From assembly GCA_963678675.1 (NCBI GenBank), contig OY783194.1, positions 14,615,812-14,679,811 on the forward strand: 64,000 bases of DNA. The letters are read 5' to 3'. The translations under genes were made by a program, and so were the position numbers. Shown piece by piece: positions 44,322 to 55,700 of this stretch (positions are counted from its first letter, which is position 1; the number at the start of each line of letters is the position of its first letter). A model generated the notes under the pieces. The model saw nothing but the letters and a program-made list of their open reading frames with translations, had not been told where the DNA came from and ran no database searches. The stretch is from Xiphydria camelus. Taxonomy: Eukaryota > Arthropoda > Insecta > Hymenoptera > Xiphydriidae.

Positions 44322-44543
44322 TTCTCGAGTCACTCGTATCTTTGCGTGCACTCAACTCAGCGAAGAGACCAATCAGGATCAAGTATTCCGTTGCGGTGGG
44401 GGTCCTGATTGGTCTACTCGCTAAAAAACGTATACGCATCTTAGCGAGTAGACCAATCAGGACCCCCACCAAAACGGAATACTTGATCCTGCTTGGTCTG
44501 TTCGCTAAGATGCGTATACGTAACTTTGCGATTGACTCGAGAA
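44322..44543. mobile_element. 222-bp hairpin MITE
   Basis: TTCTCGAGTCA at the left is mirrored by TGACTCGAGAA at the right. The inner arms share CAATCAGGATCAAGTATTCC and TCTACTCGCTAA. The loop is short and near 44425. Confidence 0.7.
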
Positions 44544-44640
44544 ATTTATTTACGAGTAAGGGCAACATTTCAGCGGTGCATGCAAAAGGATTTCTTAAAA
44601 CTATTCCAACGTCTCGAGTATTAACTAACAACATATGTAC

Positions 44641-45017
44641 TGTCATAAGTGGTACCTTTACATGTGATGAAACAATTCGTCACGGTTATTGCAAGAGTAT
44701 ACTTAGAGTTAAAGGTAAAATGTCTACATGGATTTCTGTAGACGACCAAAATATTTAAAAAATCCGATGGCCTGTAAATTCGAAAGCGGTGTGTTTTATT
44801 TCTCCAAAATACTAAGGTAAAGTGAAAAATATAAGGGCACTCTAGTTTATAAATCCCTTTCAAAATATCACGAGAATAAATCAAATGTAACGTGGTTATA
44901 ATTAATTGGCTCGTATCGGTATAAAATGAGAGACTTTAATTTTGTGGTAATAAGAAGCTATTCTCCTACATGTACGTATTCTCCTCATGAATAAATTCCA
45001 AACAGTAGTGACAACCC
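44641..45017. other. No feature recognised
   Basis: Moderately AT-rich with only short open frames. Confidence 0.4.
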
Positions 45018-46438
45018 CCCACAAAAACAGATTCTCTGTAAAAAAAAAGGCGGCATGTTCATTCAGTGCAAACAAAAATTGATACGTAAAATATTCTCCA
45101 AAAAATATTTGAAATCAATTAAGGGGGGACTAAACCTTGACCTACCCTAAATTTGTCTTTACTTTGCAGGCTTATATCCTTGGAATGCATGCAACAATTT
45201 AAATGAGGAATACACCATTGAAAAGAGCACAATTTTATGGTTTAGAAACATTGATTTAATTTCAAAAATATTGACAATTGTTAGTTTGCTATACAGGTCA
45301 ACATAACCTAAAATATATACACAAAAATTGCACTAAGGTGTTACGCGACATATATTTTGAAAACCATTGCCCTGACAAATTTCATATTTGGAACACTTGT
45401 TTAATTAGTATAGATCATGAAAAATATGAAGTAAAATAAGATTTGGACTAAAACTTACAAAAATAGAGATTTGTGAAGTTTGAGCTTTTTTCATTCTTAA
45501 AATTGGACAATTAAAGCTAAATTTAAAAAAAAAACAGCCAGGAGTTGTACAAAACTGGTTCGTACATTTAAAGAAATAAGTATTACAAACAAATTGGTAC
45601 AAGCAGCATCAAAATCCACCCACAACTTTCTGGAAAAAGTGACGCGTAAGCTCCAAAAACACAAATGGGAGAAAAATGGATTTAAAGTTCGAACAATGAT
45701 CAGTCAGAGAAAAAGGTTAGATAGGTACACTAATAGCCCCCAGGAACATATGAATCATCTTCCATTGCTTGAGTTAATGCCTTTTGTTCCTTTTTCTTTT
45801 GAATTCTAAAGAAAATTTTTTTTCAAGGTTTAGTCCTCCCTTAAGATCGCCATGTTCAAGATTTATATATAAAAAGTAAACGGCATCAATTGAAAGGAAA
45901 ATTATTGTAAATCAGATTACTAAAAAATTCGACTGAAAAGATTTATAACAAAATTTTAATAAAAAAGAACTTGCCGCGTTTATGTTTTCATATTTTGTCC
46001 ACTATACCGAATAATTGGTAGTGCTTGGACGGTACTAGAGTGATTCATAAATTGTACTGCCGAAGTTAAATTCAGACAAATTCAGAAGGCCCCCGCCTGG
46101 TCAGTTTCCCGTGCGACATTCGGTATACTGGTGGTATCATATAAGTGTATGAATTTATTTAAAATCATAAGTGCATAAACATCGAGTATAATAATTCTGT
46201 GTCTGAATTTTGTATTTTGAAGGAAAAAACGCGGCGTTCTTTTTTATTAAAATTTTTTTATAAATTTTTTTAGTCGAATTTTTTAGTAACCTGATTTACA
46301 ATAATTTTCCTTTCGAATGATGCCTTTTACTTTTTATATATAAATCTTGAACATGGCGATCTTAATTGATTTCATATCTTTTTGTTTGCACTGAATGAAC
46401 ATGCCGCCTTTTTTTTACAGAGAATCTGTTTTTGTGGG
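45018..46438. mobile_element. Foldback element, split by a TTAA MITE
   Basis: CCCACAAAAACAGATTCTCT (45018) is mirrored at 46438. The arms continue through GGCGGCATGTTCATTCAGTG and AAGATCGCCATGTTCAAGAT. The left arm is interrupted by 45123-45840. Without that insert the element is about 0.7 kb. Confidence 0.75.
45123..45840. mobile_element. 718-bp MITE with TTAA duplication
   Basis: The ends are GGGGGGACTAAACCTTGA and, inverted, TCAAGGTTTAGTCCTCCC, with TTAA on both sides (45119-45122 and 45841-45844). The mirrored arm of the host foldback element (near 46365) has the empty site with a single TTAA, which proves the duplication. TTAA with GGG ends fits piggyBac or Kolobok type MITEs. No gene inside. 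Confidence 0.85.
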
Positions 46439-46618
46439 TTTATACTTACTCTTCCCTATGAACAGCCTTGACCTACTTTTGCCTTTATTCTTTTTAAATA
46501 TATAATACTTGCAGGAAAATGGTAAAATGTTGTCCCGGGAAAGTTTAAACTACTGTTAAAACATCCTACAACGTAACACCTTTCTCCATGTGATTTTGCG
46601 GATATTATTCTTATAAAC

Positions 46619-48108
46619 TGTAACGACGCTTCTCGGCGCTACCCGGGTAGTCGCACACTTCGGCACGCGCTCTCTGATCGGCCCAGCTCGGGCAAGATAG
46701 AAAGGGGAATAGGTTGGGCGCCAGGTGTCCCGGGACACCAGAGGAAGTTAAACGGTAGTGGTCAGATTGCGTGAACCGGCAACGCGGAACTCCGCTAGCT
46801 CAGCCCCGTATCGGCAAAGGAGAGGGGCGGGGTCTTAAGACAAAGAAACGAATTTGAGGCGATTCATAACAAAAAAATAACACTTAGCTTTATTGAAAAT
46901 CTTCTTATACACTACTGGCTATTCTAAGAGCCTAACGGCTATGGCAAGGTCGGGTTTCAATAAGAGTTCTTATCTTAGAAAACGGTATTACCGCACTACC
47001 GACGCGCACTATCCCGCCGACGATAACGCGGGCTAAACTCGTCTCAGGAAATTCGGTCGCCTCGTGCTACCGAATTTCCCGAGCATCCCCAGGTACTACA
47101 ACCGCGAACTAAATCGCTAAACGATAAATGTGATCGCTATTAACGCGCGACACAAGATACTACGAAAAGAAAACTCTAAGAACGCCACGGGTCCGTCACC
47201 CGCACTCACGGAACGAAACGATAAGCCCGTCGAGGGCAAGGGCTAAATCTCTATTACACAGTCTCGGCCACGTGTCGCGAACAAAGGAGCCGGCTTACCG
47301 GAACGGAGGATCTGCTGCCGCTGCGGCGATAAGGCACGTGGAGTCACTTCGCTGGTCCGCACGAGATAGGAAGAGTCCAGTGATCGCTGCGGCTCGCTAG
47401 GCGGCGAGGGCCTGTCCCCATTCCTAGTAGACCCTTTCCGCGATTTTAATTGGTGATCGATGTCCCCCATCGATTTGCATGCGCGACGCTCTGGTTTCCG
47501 CTGCGCGCCCGCTCCGTCGATCGTCAATCGAAGGAAACTAGTTCCTTCCTGGTTGGCGCGGATGCGCGCGCAGCTCGCTGGATTCAATCGTGGCTCCGGA
47601 ACTGTCCCCTCACGGATGATGGCTTATGAATCCCTCCGGAACATTCCCCTGCGGGATCACGCGGAGGATCCCGATACGAGGCTAGCTTCTAGAGACTCCT
47701 CCGGAACATTCCGCTGTAGGATAACGCGGAGAATCTCAAGGTGAAGCCTAGCCTCCAAGCGGTCCATCCGTGCCGAAGAAGCGGGGTGCCTGTCTAAACA
47801 GGGTACGTTCCTCGCCGGGTACGCTGCTCGGTTGCAAGTCCCAGTCCTGCGCCTGGCAGGGAAGTCGTGTGCATTTCGCCGCACGGCATCTGGCGCTCGT
47901 TGCAGCCCCTTGGTCCTCCAGCTCCAGCGTCTTTTAGGTCGAATTACTGATCTTGCTACGGTATTCCGCTATGTCGTCCCTACTATTACCAAAGTTTCTA
48001 ACGCGCTAAAATATTCTTATTCTAAATGCTATCCTGGGGATGGCGGGACCAGCGAAGCGACTTTAGGGAATCGGCCAAATTGTAACGTGCACGATGTGCA
48101 ACGTTACA
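46619..48108 (+). mobile_element. Solo LTR, copy B
   Basis: It starts TGTAACGACGCTTCTCGG and ends AACGTTACA, with AAAC on both sides (46615-46618 and 48109-48112). It matches copy A (1617-3598) along its length, including GTCGCACACTTCGGCACG, TTCCTGCGCGGGATC-type duplicated words (47630-47740) and CTGGGGATGGCGGGACC before the end. It lacks the 50-bp array of copy A. No internal coding region. Confidence 0.85.
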
Positions 48109-49446
48109 AAACATGCAACGAACAATAACATTGTCGGCAGAAGAAACCCAATTATTGCCTTTTATAGGTTACGTTGCAGCAGAGCTTTTTATTGAATTAA
48201 CTTTTTTATGGTTGAAATAACTAATTATTTTTTACTCTTCTCTGCATTGAAACCACCGCGTAAAACTTATAATTCCTCTCAATTCGACGCCGAGAGTAAA
48301 AAGTTTACAGTATTTTTGGCTTTTCGTATATACGAAAAAATTATTAAGATTATGAATGTATGGTAAGTGGTTCCCGATTTCCCTACAGGGAACACTCGCC
48401 GTTAACATCCGTTTAACTATGCCTCCATGCACATACTCTATATATCCTGGTCAAAAGATCTCAGTCCAAGCGTTCCCAGTTGACGGTGACCTGCATTCCA
48501 GTTGGGAGATTCCAGTCCGAACGTTCCCAGTTGACGCTCGCTTGCATCCCGTTCAAGAGACTTCAGACCGGACGTTCTTGTTTAAGACTCGCCTGCATCC
48601 CAGTCGAGGCCCTAGATCGGGTGTTCCCGGTTGACGCTGGCCTGCATTCCAGCCGGGAGATCCTGGATCGGGCATTTCCGGTTGACGCTGCTTTGGATAC
48701 CGAAAAAATCAGCCAAATCGGGATTTTCCGGTCTGATTTTAGTCGGGTTCCCGATTACCATTTCCAGGTCAGAATTTCTCGACCTGGTGCAAGTCTGGTT
48801 CCTGATCAACATTTCCAAGATGGGACAGCCCGATCTGGTGCTGGCCAGAAGGAGGAAACACCCGATTTGAGGTCGGACTTTAAATCTAGTTAAAAAAGGA
48901 TCTTTCGAAGAATCGGTAAATTTAAGAGAGTTCCGTAAATGTAGGAATAAAGTCTTGGTTTTATTGTAGACGACTGTTCAGAGTCATTTCAACTTGACCC
49001 CATCTTCTATTGACTGGATCAAATGGTAAATTTCCATATGGTCCAACCACTAGCTAATCCCAGATACATTGACTCAAGGAGAATCTAGCAGGAAGTTAAA
49101 TTAAGGGCACGACGTCGAATCGTCCCACGCAGGACAACGTTACACCCCCTTGATTGTGAATTTCTCTATTTTTTTTCTTTTCAGAAGAGGTATGAATCGC
49201 AGTTTTCAAAGATGCAAACCTGTCAGTGAGAAATTAAGAAATATTCTCAGTCAGAGGAAACTATGAAAGCAATAACAACTGCTATTCATATAGAATAGGT
49301 TATACAAATTGTGAAATCAAGATAATAAAATAAATACATAATTTTTACTCGCATCACTTTATTCTATTGTTATTTTGCTTTGCCTGTATTGCTTCCTATT
49401 TTTCACATTCCATTTCACTTTACCCTTCTTCTGTTTTTTACTTTAC
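48109..49446. other. No gene; contains a minisatellite
   Basis: Apart from the repeat at 48470-48690 the sequence is unremarkable. Short open frames across the minisatellite follow its period and are not called. Confidence 0.4.
48470..48690. repeat. Minisatellite, unit about 60 bp, about 4 copies
   Basis: Units contain GTTCCCAGTTGACGCT, then TGCATTCCAG and GAGATTCCAG-like words (near 48473, 48525, 48585 and 48628). Units are diverged, so the array is old. Confidence 0.7.
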
Positions 49447-50136
49447 TGCGTTAGAAGTAATTATGCCACTTTGGACACACTAAACAAATTACGTCAGCTG
49501 AATCAGCGGTATCAAAGTTCAACTGAGTCAGCACTCTGACGGCCAAACCGCTGCTCGCAGTGTCTTTCAATGTGTCAGCAGTATCAATTTTCAGTTGAGT
49601 CAGCGCTGTGACGTAATATGACGTATGTTGTAGTAGTTCAGGCGTTGACATCACATGACGTCACAGTGCTGACTCAGCATATGTCACATAATCTACGTCA
49701 CGTATTGTGATATCACGTGACGTCAGCGCCTGACCGACCGTAACATATGTCACGTACTGACGTATGCCGTGTTAGTAGTATGACGTCATGTGACGTACGT
49801 TAGGGTAGGTCAGGTGCTGACGTCACGTCATGTCACAGTGCGTGACCTAGATTACGTGACGTTACAGTGCGTCACGTAGGTTACATAACGTCACAGTACG
49901 TCACGTAGATCGTCATATGACATAAGTTAGGCGCTGACGTCACAACATACAATACATTATTCGCAGAATGTAAATATTTCGACCGGATGGCTTACTGACT
50001 TATTGACTCACTGATGGCTAACTGCTGGGCAATCAATGATGTCGTGGTCGGAAGAAAGATGGAATGATGGGGGTGGTAAGAGGCTACCTAATCGTGATGG
50101 AGGGTGATACGAATCCCATATCCGATGCACTGTTAT

Positions 50137-50380
50137 GTATACTACCCAACTATGGAGAAAGGCAGTAACTAGCAAAACAAATCGAAGTGCGTTTTTTGGT
50201 AACATTGAATATCGAATTATTTTGTACCCAAATTTCGTACCCTTTTTTAGTGTTAAAGCTAGGTTTTATTGGTAATCTGTCTTGGAAACCCTTCGGCTAA
50301 AGGTATCGAAGTTAAAGTTGATTTTCCACAAATTTGTCGGTTAGCAGTTACTGCCTTTCTCCATAGTTGGGCAGTATACG
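50137..50380. mobile_element. 244-bp TIR MITE
   Basis: TATACTACCCAACTATGGAG (50138) is mirrored by CTCCATAGTTGGGCAGTATA ending near 50378. The arms are about 38 bases (AGAAAGGCAGTAAC). TA at the edges would fit a Tc1/mariner-type MITE. Confidence 0.65.
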
Positions 50381-50447
50381 TCAGAGATGGAATTACACGA
50401 TACACATGGCAAGTTCTGCTGATGTACTAAAAATAGAGAAAGCTATA

Positions 50448-51138
50448 TACCGTATGTCTGCGGAGAAGCCCCCTTTTTTTAATTTCCCTGACATTTGACT
50501 TCGGTAGTGGTTTGATCGGTGCTCTAGTCCTGATAGTTAGAGTTGGCTTCGGGAGAGTGCGCTGCGGTCTCACGAGTCGAGCGAAAAGTGTCAAACGTCT
50601 GATCTCCCGGTAGCTGTCATTTCGGGAGATCGAAGCATCTAACCTCGAAATCGTTAATTTGTAAATAATTATGAATAATGTGTAGAAGTGATAAGAAATA
50701 ATTATTCGGGTTTCTTCGATGAGATTTTCCAAGTGTTTAAAAATCGGTGTCCGATTTTTGCCAATAACTGTTGCTTTAACTTCCAGTGATATTAAGTATT
50801 ACTGCAGAACGAGTAAGTTAGAAGATTTTCATGAAGACTAACGGTTTTCAAACACTTGGCGAATCTCATCGAAGAAATCGGACTGATTATTTCTTATCAC
50901 TTCTACACATTATTCACCATTATTTACAAATTAACGATTCGAGGTTAGATGCTTCGATCTCCCGAATTGACAGCTACCGGGAGATCAGACGTTTGACACT
51001 TTTCGCTCGGCTCATAAGACCGCAGCGCACTCTCCCGAAGCCAACTCTAACTATCAGAACTACAGCATCGACCCAACCACTACCGAAGTCAAATGTCAGG
51101 GAAATTTAAAAAGAGGGGCTCTACGCAGACATACAGTA
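50448..51138. mobile_element. 691-bp palindromic MITE
   Basis: TACCGTATGTCTGCGGAG is mirrored by CAGACATACAGTA at the right. Arms carry GGGAGATCGAAGCATCTAAC, CAAGTGTTTAAAAATCGG and CAGCGCACTCTCCCGAAGCC. Same family as the interrupted copy at 40115-44315 and a relative of 22286-22629. Confidence 0.75.
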
Positions 51139-51189
51139 TATATAACACACCAATGCATTTCCATTTCGTATATTTTTGTGTTTGGTACA

Positions 51190-51262
51190 TCTCCCCCCTC
51201 TCTTCCCCCTCTCCACCTCTCCCCCTCTCTCCCTTCCGTTCCTTCTCCCCTTCTCCACTCTC
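51190..51262. repeat. CT-rich low-complexity tract
   Basis: About 70 bases almost entirely C and T on the plus strand. Open frames across it on the minus strand encode Gly/Arg/Glu-rich peptide and are not called. Confidence 0.8.
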
Positions 51263-52561
51263 TATATAATACATACAATAACGCTATAATACATTTTAAG
51301 AATGCACTCTTCATTTTCTGCACTTTAGAACGTATACCGCTCTCAATAGCAGGGTGATCGAGACTGATGCGTCTCGCTAGTATTGTGTTTCATTTTTATA
51401 TTGAATACCTTGTCGAGCCACCTTATCTTCTTCCCATTTGCAATGTTGCATCAAAAATCGTCATCAGGAATTATCACGAGTATCACACGAGTACAGTATG
51501 ATTGTTGCCGTATTCACGCCATTGCATTGAGGTATCCTTTCCTCCAGTTCCCTCTTTTCTCGTAAGAAATTTTCACGAATGTCATACAATCCCACCGTTG
51601 GCATATATACGAGTATACCAATGCATTCGTGCTATTCGATATAAAAATGTAACACAATACCAGCGTCAGGGGTTCGAGTCTTATTAGTCTGTGAAGATGT
51701 ACGAATACTGATTAGTTATCGGCGGTAGGTTTTGATTACCGATGGGTAGTAAAAAGATACCGGTTCCGATGATTAAAAGATAGTACAGTTTCTCTCTCTC
51801 TTTAATGCACCAACTGTATGACGGCATGTAATGCATGGTGTGGCGTCAGCGCCTGACCAACGTCATATGACGATCTACGTCACGCACTGTGACGTCATGT
51901 GACGTTAACGCATGACCTACCGTAACATACGTCATATGACGTGATACTGCTGACTTGGCATACGTCACACAGTATGACATCATGTGACGTCAGTGACTGA
52001 CCTACGCCAATATACATCACGTGACGTCGATGTCAGACCGTGACGTCAGCGCCTGACCTTCCGTAACATACGTCGCATGACGTTATACTGTTGACTCAGT
52101 ATTGAGAGACTGCAAGTAGCGGCTCAGCCGTTATGACGTGCCATAGTGTTGACTCATTTGAAATTTGATACCGCTGACTCAGCTGACGTCATTTGTTTAG
52201 TCTGTCCAAAGTGGCATAATTACTACTTGCGTTAAAGCGGGGTAAAAATGAATATAGCTTTACATTTTTATTTTTTAACTTCTTCCATTAAAACTAGTAG
52301 TCACCAAATAATATATGTATATAAAATAATATTTTCTTATTATGCGTACATTATAATGTTATTTAGAAATCTTTAAGATTATATTTCAGCGTTTAAAAAT
52401 TACATACTCTACCTTATCCTACCATCCCCTATTGTTCACGAAATATTATGACATATATAAAACAATACTTTTTAGGTTGAGGAAGACCTTAAGAACTTAA
52501 AACGATTAAGCATTGCATGTCTTCGTTCACAACGTATGTTTTGAGCTTTGTTTTTCTCTAT

Positions 52562-52567
52562 TTTATT
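52562..52567 (-). promoter_or_regulatory. Poly(A) signal AATAAA of the aminopeptidase gene
   Basis: On the minus strand AATAAA starts 17 bases after the stop codon at 52585. It is the first candidate signal; a longer 3' UTR is possible. Confidence 0.5.
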
Positions 52568-52584
52568 AATAAAGTCATAGTAGG

Positions 52585-52722
52585 TCACTGTAACCAATTA
52601 TAGATCACGGCGTGATTCCTATTTAACCATCGGATGTTTGCTTCTGCCTGCTCCATTGATTGTTGGATGGTTCGTTTTGAGGTACCAAGCTCTTCCCAGT
52701 GCTCCGTCGCAAACTTCATTAA
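52585..52722 (-). CDS. Remote last exon of the aminopeptidase gene
   Basis: The acceptor TTTTCTAG precedes 52722. The exon opens [18 protein letters not shown] in phase 0, which continues the KYELDD end of the exon at 59186-59267, whose donor is GTAAGT. It encodes 45 residues and TGA. It sits 6.5 kb from the rest of the gene, beyond two transposable elements, and a gene finder could easily miss it. Confidence 0.9.
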   Translation of the reverse strand, partial: LMKFATEHWEELGTSKRTIQQSMEQAEANIRWLNRNHAVIYNWLQ

Positions 52723-55700
52723 CTAGAAAATGAAAGAAAAAGACCCATCTAGATAATTTTTACATCAATTTTTGTTGCTTCGAATACCTTTGTTATACGA
52801 ATCACATTTGCATAACAGGTTCATCCTAATTTAAGTATATTAGTTTAAAGGAATGCATCTCTGGCCAGCATTATATACTTCAGAAGTATCATTGTCATTG
52901 ATCAATCCTTTTATAACGGTATTAAGAAGGTCGATTCAGACGAAATTTGAGATAAAATTGATTTTTGGTTCTTCATGTTTTTTGACTCCTATATGTATAA
53001 TCTATATGAAAAAAGTTGTATAGAAGGTGAACAGTAAAGATTTCGTTTAAAAGTAGTAAATTTGTACGAACAACTTTAACGCTCATTTCCCAACACTTAT
53101 ACATTATTTCACGTCTCGTAGAATTCGAACTGAACCAAAGCACCAACTCAGATGAACCATAATTTATTCTCTTCGTAAGGAGGTGCATTCTGGTTTGAAT
53201 GTGATAATTTTTGATAGAATGTATTGGTCCTTGAATACGTTCTCGCTGTTTTTTGTGTGAAAATTAATGCTTTACTTAAAGTATGTGGTACAAAATACGT
53301 CACTCAAAGTATTGTCCATCACTGGCCACTACTTTTGCCCATCTTTCTGGCAGCATTTGAATTCCCCGTCGGAAAAACGATACGTCCTTTGACGCTATCC
53401 AAGAATCGATCCATTTTTTGACATCTTCATAAGAATGGAAGCGCTGCTCAGCCAGGCCATGTGCCATCGAACGGAATAGGTGACAATCGGAAGGGGCTAT
53501 ATCCGGTGAATACAGCGGGTGGGGTAGGACTTCCCATTTAAGCATTTCCAAGTAAGTTTTCACTGGTTTTGCCACATGTGGCCTTGCGTTGTCATGTAAC
53601 AATATCACAATATCACCTTGTCATGTCTCTGCCGTTTTTCCTTCAGGGCTTGGCTCAAACGCATCAATTGTAGTCGATAACGATCTCCTGTGGTGGTTTC
53701 TTTCGTTTTGAGCAGTTCATAATAAATTACACCCTGTTTTGATCCCACCAAATGCAGAGAAGAAGCTTCGAACCATATGGATATTTGGCTTTACAGACGA
53801 TGTTGATGCATGACCGGGCTTACCCTACGATCTTTTACGCTTAGGGTTATCGTACTGTATCCATTTTTCATCGCCAGTCACGATACGACGCAACAAACCT
53901 TTTCTTTTCTGCCTTTGAAGCAGTAGTTCACACGTGAGAAAATGGCGTTCGATGTCTCTCGGCTTCAATTCATATGGCACCCAATTTCCTTGACTCTGGA
54001 CCATTCCTAACCTTTTTAAACGTTTCGAAACCGTCGTATCATCTACTCCTAATGATTTTAAAAGTTCCGCTAGCGTCTGACATGAATCTTCATTCAGTAA
54101 TTCCTCTAATTCTTCGTCTTCAAACTTTTTCGGTGTACCGGAGCGTTAATTATCTCCAAGGTCAATATCATTATTTTTGAAGTGTCGAAACCAGTCTCTA
54201 CATGTCGTTTCCGACAAAGCATGTTCACCGTAAGTTTCGACAAGAATTCTGTGTGCTTCAGCTGCAGATTTCTTCTTAAAGTAGTGCAATAAGATTCTCC
54301 ACAAATACTCTTTATTTAGCACAAATTTCGACATGTTTGGAACCAAGTAAACAAACTTTGTTTACATTGTGGCGAACTAACACACACTGAAGTTCAAGCT
54401 TACCGATAGTACTTCCTTGTAGATGCGTTACCATCTGAAATTACATGCACGTAGTTCTGGTAACACCATCTGAAAACAGCGAGAACTTATTCAAGGACCT
54501 ATAATTTGTGGCAGCGGTACTCATTTTCATATAAATTTCTTGATAAATATCGCTTCCGCGAATAAATATCAAGAGCCCCGAACAAGGTCGCGCCAAGTAC
54601 TAAGAAAAGCAAAGCGCCCGCCGCGAGGCTGCAAGAGAGTCTATACTTACTCCGCATACAGCTTGTATCCGTATAGCGAATTCCGATTCACCATAATATT
54701 GGATTTGCAACTTTGTGTTTCGAAGTTCCAATCTCAAATTCAGAATCAGTAACCCTAAAACCTCTGGATGATGACTTTCGTAATTCATAAATCATTGGCT
54801 GACTGTTGAGCGGAGCACGTGGCGGCAGCGGCAGCAGAGGTTAAGTTCGGCGGTATACGTTCATCGGAGAGGAGGACGGTGCATTCGGCCAGTGAATTGT
54901 GTACTTTGGTTTCAAGCTTTGGTACTTCAAGATGCCGAGGGCGACAGATACGCTATCCTCAGACCCGCCGAGTGCGAGTACGGTAAACATGTCTACGTAG
55001 CAGTTGCAAGATCTTTTGGGTGGTCTGCAGACTCAGTTTGTGAGGGAGATGCAGCTGACGCAAAGTGCATTGTTGATGGAATTAAGAAGCGCATCGCCGC
55101 CAGCCCCGCCACCCCTCAGGTTGTGGACAAGGGTAATTTCGTGAAGTGCACGTCGAGATTTTCGGGAAAGAAGGACGAGAATGTAGCTGTATTTGTGGAC
55201 ACCATTAAAATGTTCAGAGTGTGCACGAGTGTCCGATACGAACGTGTTACGGGGATTCCCTATCTTATTGGAAGGTGTAGCGGGCATATGGTTCCAAGAT
55301 GTCAAGACCGCATCGCGACGTGGGACGAGGCGTTGAATGCTTTGGAAGCAGCGTACGGTCCGTAGAAGTCCGCTCTGCAGATTTATCGTGAATTGTTCGC
55401 GATGGTATATGAAGATGGCGCGCCGACCGACATTTTCGTTAGCAGTGTCCGCGCGTTGTTCGTGAAGTTAGAAGGAAAACCCACCGAGACGATCCAACTG
55501 GACATGGTGTTCCCGTTGCTGAATCGTCACATTCGTAAACGTATTCCTCGGGAGGATGTAATGACGTACGTTCAACTCCTTCAGCGTGCCCGCAACGTCG
55601 AGAGGATCTCGGCAGAAAAAGAACCGCCGCAACAGGTAACGTTGTCCTCTATGTTGAGCGCGAAGGCGGGAAAAAGTGTACAGGTCCGTTGTTACAAGTG

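Larger units (their letters stand above)
40020..44640. repeat. Direct repeats of about 90 bp bracketing 4.4 kb
   Basis: The stretch TTTATTTACGAGTAAGGGC through AACGTCTCGAGT occurs at about 40021-40100 and again, same orientation, at 44545-44625. Only a few bases differ. Between them lie an interrupted palindromic MITE, a transposon relic and a hairpin. The repeats may mark a local duplication or recombination scar. Confidence 0.65.
49454..52227. mobile_element. TIR element with ACGTCA-rich ends
   Basis: The inverted ends (AGTAATTATGCCACTTTGGA at 49456 and its mirror ending at 52223) extend through TGACGTAATTTG and GTATCAAA words. TGCGTTA stands at both outer edges (49447-49453 and 52228-52234), a possible 7-bp duplication. 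About 450 bp at each end (49480-49930 and 51840-52200) is packed with ACGTCA/TGACGT, often as full TGACGTCA. The middle holds two younger MITEs and a pyrimidine tract. No transposase. Confidence 0.7.

Noticed and set aside
49480..49930. CRISPR-like array
   Set aside because: The ACGTCA motifs are short and irregularly spaced on both strands, inside a transposon end of a eukaryotic genome.
51089..51323. Arg/Gly/Glu-rich minus-strand peptides
   Set aside because: They come from the CT-rich low-complexity tract.
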